64,000 nucleotides of DNA from an uncultured Bacteroidota bacterium (lineage in GTDB: Bacteria > Bacteroidota > Bacteroidia > Chitinophagales > Chitinophagaceae). The stretch spans positions 62,001 to 126,000 of the forward strand of contig CAIYLW010000020.1 in assembly GCA_903927185.1 (NCBI GenBank), given 5' to 3'. Positions 63,257 through 64,000 of the stretch are shown in pieces; the first letter of the stretch is position 1, and the number at the start of each line of letters is the position of its first letter. Made by a program: the position numbers and the translations under genes. Below the pieces are notes generated by a model. That model was given only the letters and a program-made list of their open reading frames with translations. It was not told the DNA's origin and did not search any database.

Positions 63257-64000
63257 ATGAGCAACATTATTATATCAGTAAAGAACCTTATAAAAAACTA
63301 TGGCGATTTTGAAGCTGTAAAAGGAATTAGCTTTGATGTGAAAAGAGGGGAAATCTTTGGTTTGTTAGGACCCAATGGTGCCGGTAAATCCACTACTCTT
63401 GAAATTATTGAAACACTACGGGAAAAAACAAGTGGAGAAATTTTTGTAGACGGATTTAATCTTGATAATTCTCCTAATGAAATTAAAAAAATTATTGGGG
63501 TTCAATTACAGACCTCTGGATATTATCCAAGTTTAAATCTAACAGAATTAATACATTTATTTGCTGGCTTGTATAATGAAATAATTGATCCTCTTATATT
63601 ATTAGATAGTGTTAATCTTCGAGATAAAGCAAAGGCCAAGTATAAAGAGTTAAGTGGGGGACAAAAACAAAGGTTTTCAATAGCAACAACTTTAATAAAT
63701 AAGCCAAGGATTATTTTTTTGGATGAACCAACTACGGGTCTAGATCCACAGGCCAGAAGAAATCTTTGGGAACTGATTAAAAAAATTAGAGCTACAGGAA
63801 CTACCGTAATTATTACGACTCATTATATGGACGAAGCTGAAGTACTTTGTGATAGAGTTGCAATTATTGATAGTGGAAAAATTATTGCATTGAACTCACC
63901 AGATAAATTGATAGATGAATTAGTCGATACTGGATTCGAACGTCCGAAAGAAGTTAAGAAAGCAAATTTGGAGGATGTTTTTATAAATCTGACTGGACAC
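63257..64000 (+). CDS. ABC transporter ATP-binding protein (partial, runs off the window)
   Basis: The first 248 codons are open to the window edge. Walker A GPNGAGKST (38-46), signature LSGGQKQR (from 132), Walker B IIFLDEPTTGLDP (from 151) and H-loop THYMDEAE are intact. The GLLGPNGAGKSTTLEIIETL and DEAEVLCDRVAIID style and the ending LEDVFINLTG match DrrA-like ATPases of ABC-2 exporters, so a permease gene probably follows outside the window. Substrate unknown. The start ATG lies 3 bases after the preceding stop. Confidence 0.93.
   Translation, partial: MSNIIISVKNLIKNYGDFEAVKGISFDVKRGEIFGLLGPNGAGKSTTLEIIETLREKTSGEIFVDGFNLDNSPNEIKKIIGVQLQTSGYYPSLNLTELIHLFAGLYNEIIDPLILLDSVNLRDKAKAKYKELSGGQKQRFSIATTLINKPRIIFLDEPTTGLDPQARRNLWELIKKIRATGTTVIITTHYMDEAEVLCDRVAIIDSGKIIALNSPDKLIDELVDTGFERPKEVKKANLEDVFINLTGH

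Noticed and set aside
1-64000. tRNA, rRNA, CRISPR arrays, insertion sequences, prophage, restriction or other defence genes, secondary-metabolite clusters
   Set aside because: None was recognised by reading both strands. The intergenic gaps are short (all under about 300 bases), leaving little room for unseen elements; a tRNA or small RNA could still be missed by eye.

Overview
This window looks like an ordinary, gene-dense stretch of chromosome from an AT-rich member of the Bacteroidota, most likely a Chitinophagaceae-type bacterium. The evidence is the gene set: a SprE/PorW-like gliding/type IX secretion TPR protein, a PafA-type phosphatase, a serine palmitoyltransferase-like enzyme for sphingolipids, LptE, DUF2851, DUF2911, DUF3078 and DUF6580 proteins, and a sucC with no sucD beside it. 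The promoters fit too: many starts are preceded by the Bacteroidota consensus TAnnTTTG, and seven of them also have a TTG about 18-22 bases further upstream. I see no rRNA, recognisable tRNA, CRISPR array, insertion sequence, prophage or integrated element.

Layout. 0-1.3 kb: end of a histidine-utilisation operon (hutI, hutG). 1.3-6.8 kb: penicillin-binding protein 1A and the SprE-like protein, on the minus strand. 6.9-8.5 kb: a short membrane protein, AtpZ, a second AtpI-like membrane protein and an SprT-like metalloprotein. 8.6-10.9 kb: a small XRE regulator converging on a response regulator and a PAS histidine kinase. The kinase is split by a -1 frameshift on an A8 tract. 11-13 kb: sucC and a YceI protein. 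13-21.8 kb: DinB, subtilase, O6-methylguanine methyltransferase, SirB1-like protein, fatty acid desaturase, topoisomerase I and an alpha/beta hydrolase. 21.9-26 kb: ferredoxin, IscX, KdsC-like phosphatase, UbiA-like prenyltransferase, Maf and a DUF2851 protein. 26-31.7 kb: OsmC, an outer-membrane-like protein, lipoyl synthase, UbiX, an alpha-glucan phosphorylase homologue and a lipoprotein. 31.8-35.7 kb: a DtxR/MntR-type regulator, an Nramp transporter fused to a universal stress domain, and isocitrate dehydrogenase. 35.8-41.8 kb: PafA-like phosphatase, serine palmitoyltransferase-like enzyme, DUF2911 protein, XerD, a YkgJ-type protein and YraN. 41.9-48.5 kb: mannose-6-phosphate isomerase, DUF6580 protein, RNase HI, MalQ and dipeptide epimerase. 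48.4-56.6 kb: a membrane protein, TrmH-type methyltransferase and the envelope cluster miaB - sigma-54 activator - lptE - unknown gene - secG - mltG - BrkB. 56.7-64 kb: DUF3078 protein, purK, L,D-transpeptidase, hybrid histidine kinase, aspartate kinase, a small exported protein and a truncated ABC ATPase.

How the genes work together. Most are housekeeping: TCA cycle (sucC, icd), cofactors (lipA, ubiX, iscX/fdx), glycogen or maltodextrin use (glgP-like, malQ), peptidoglycan (PBP1A, MltG, L,D-transpeptidase, dipeptide epimerase) and outer-membrane biogenesis (lptE, kdsC, secG). I did not find a clearly new multi-gene system. The best leads are the slippery A8 tract inside the histidine kinase with an 11-bp palindrome around the next promoter, loss of the PLP-binding lysine in the phosphorylase homologue, a two-dyad control region between a lipoprotein gene and the mntR-mntH unit, and an unrecognised gene overlapping secG in the miaB-lptE-secG cluster.
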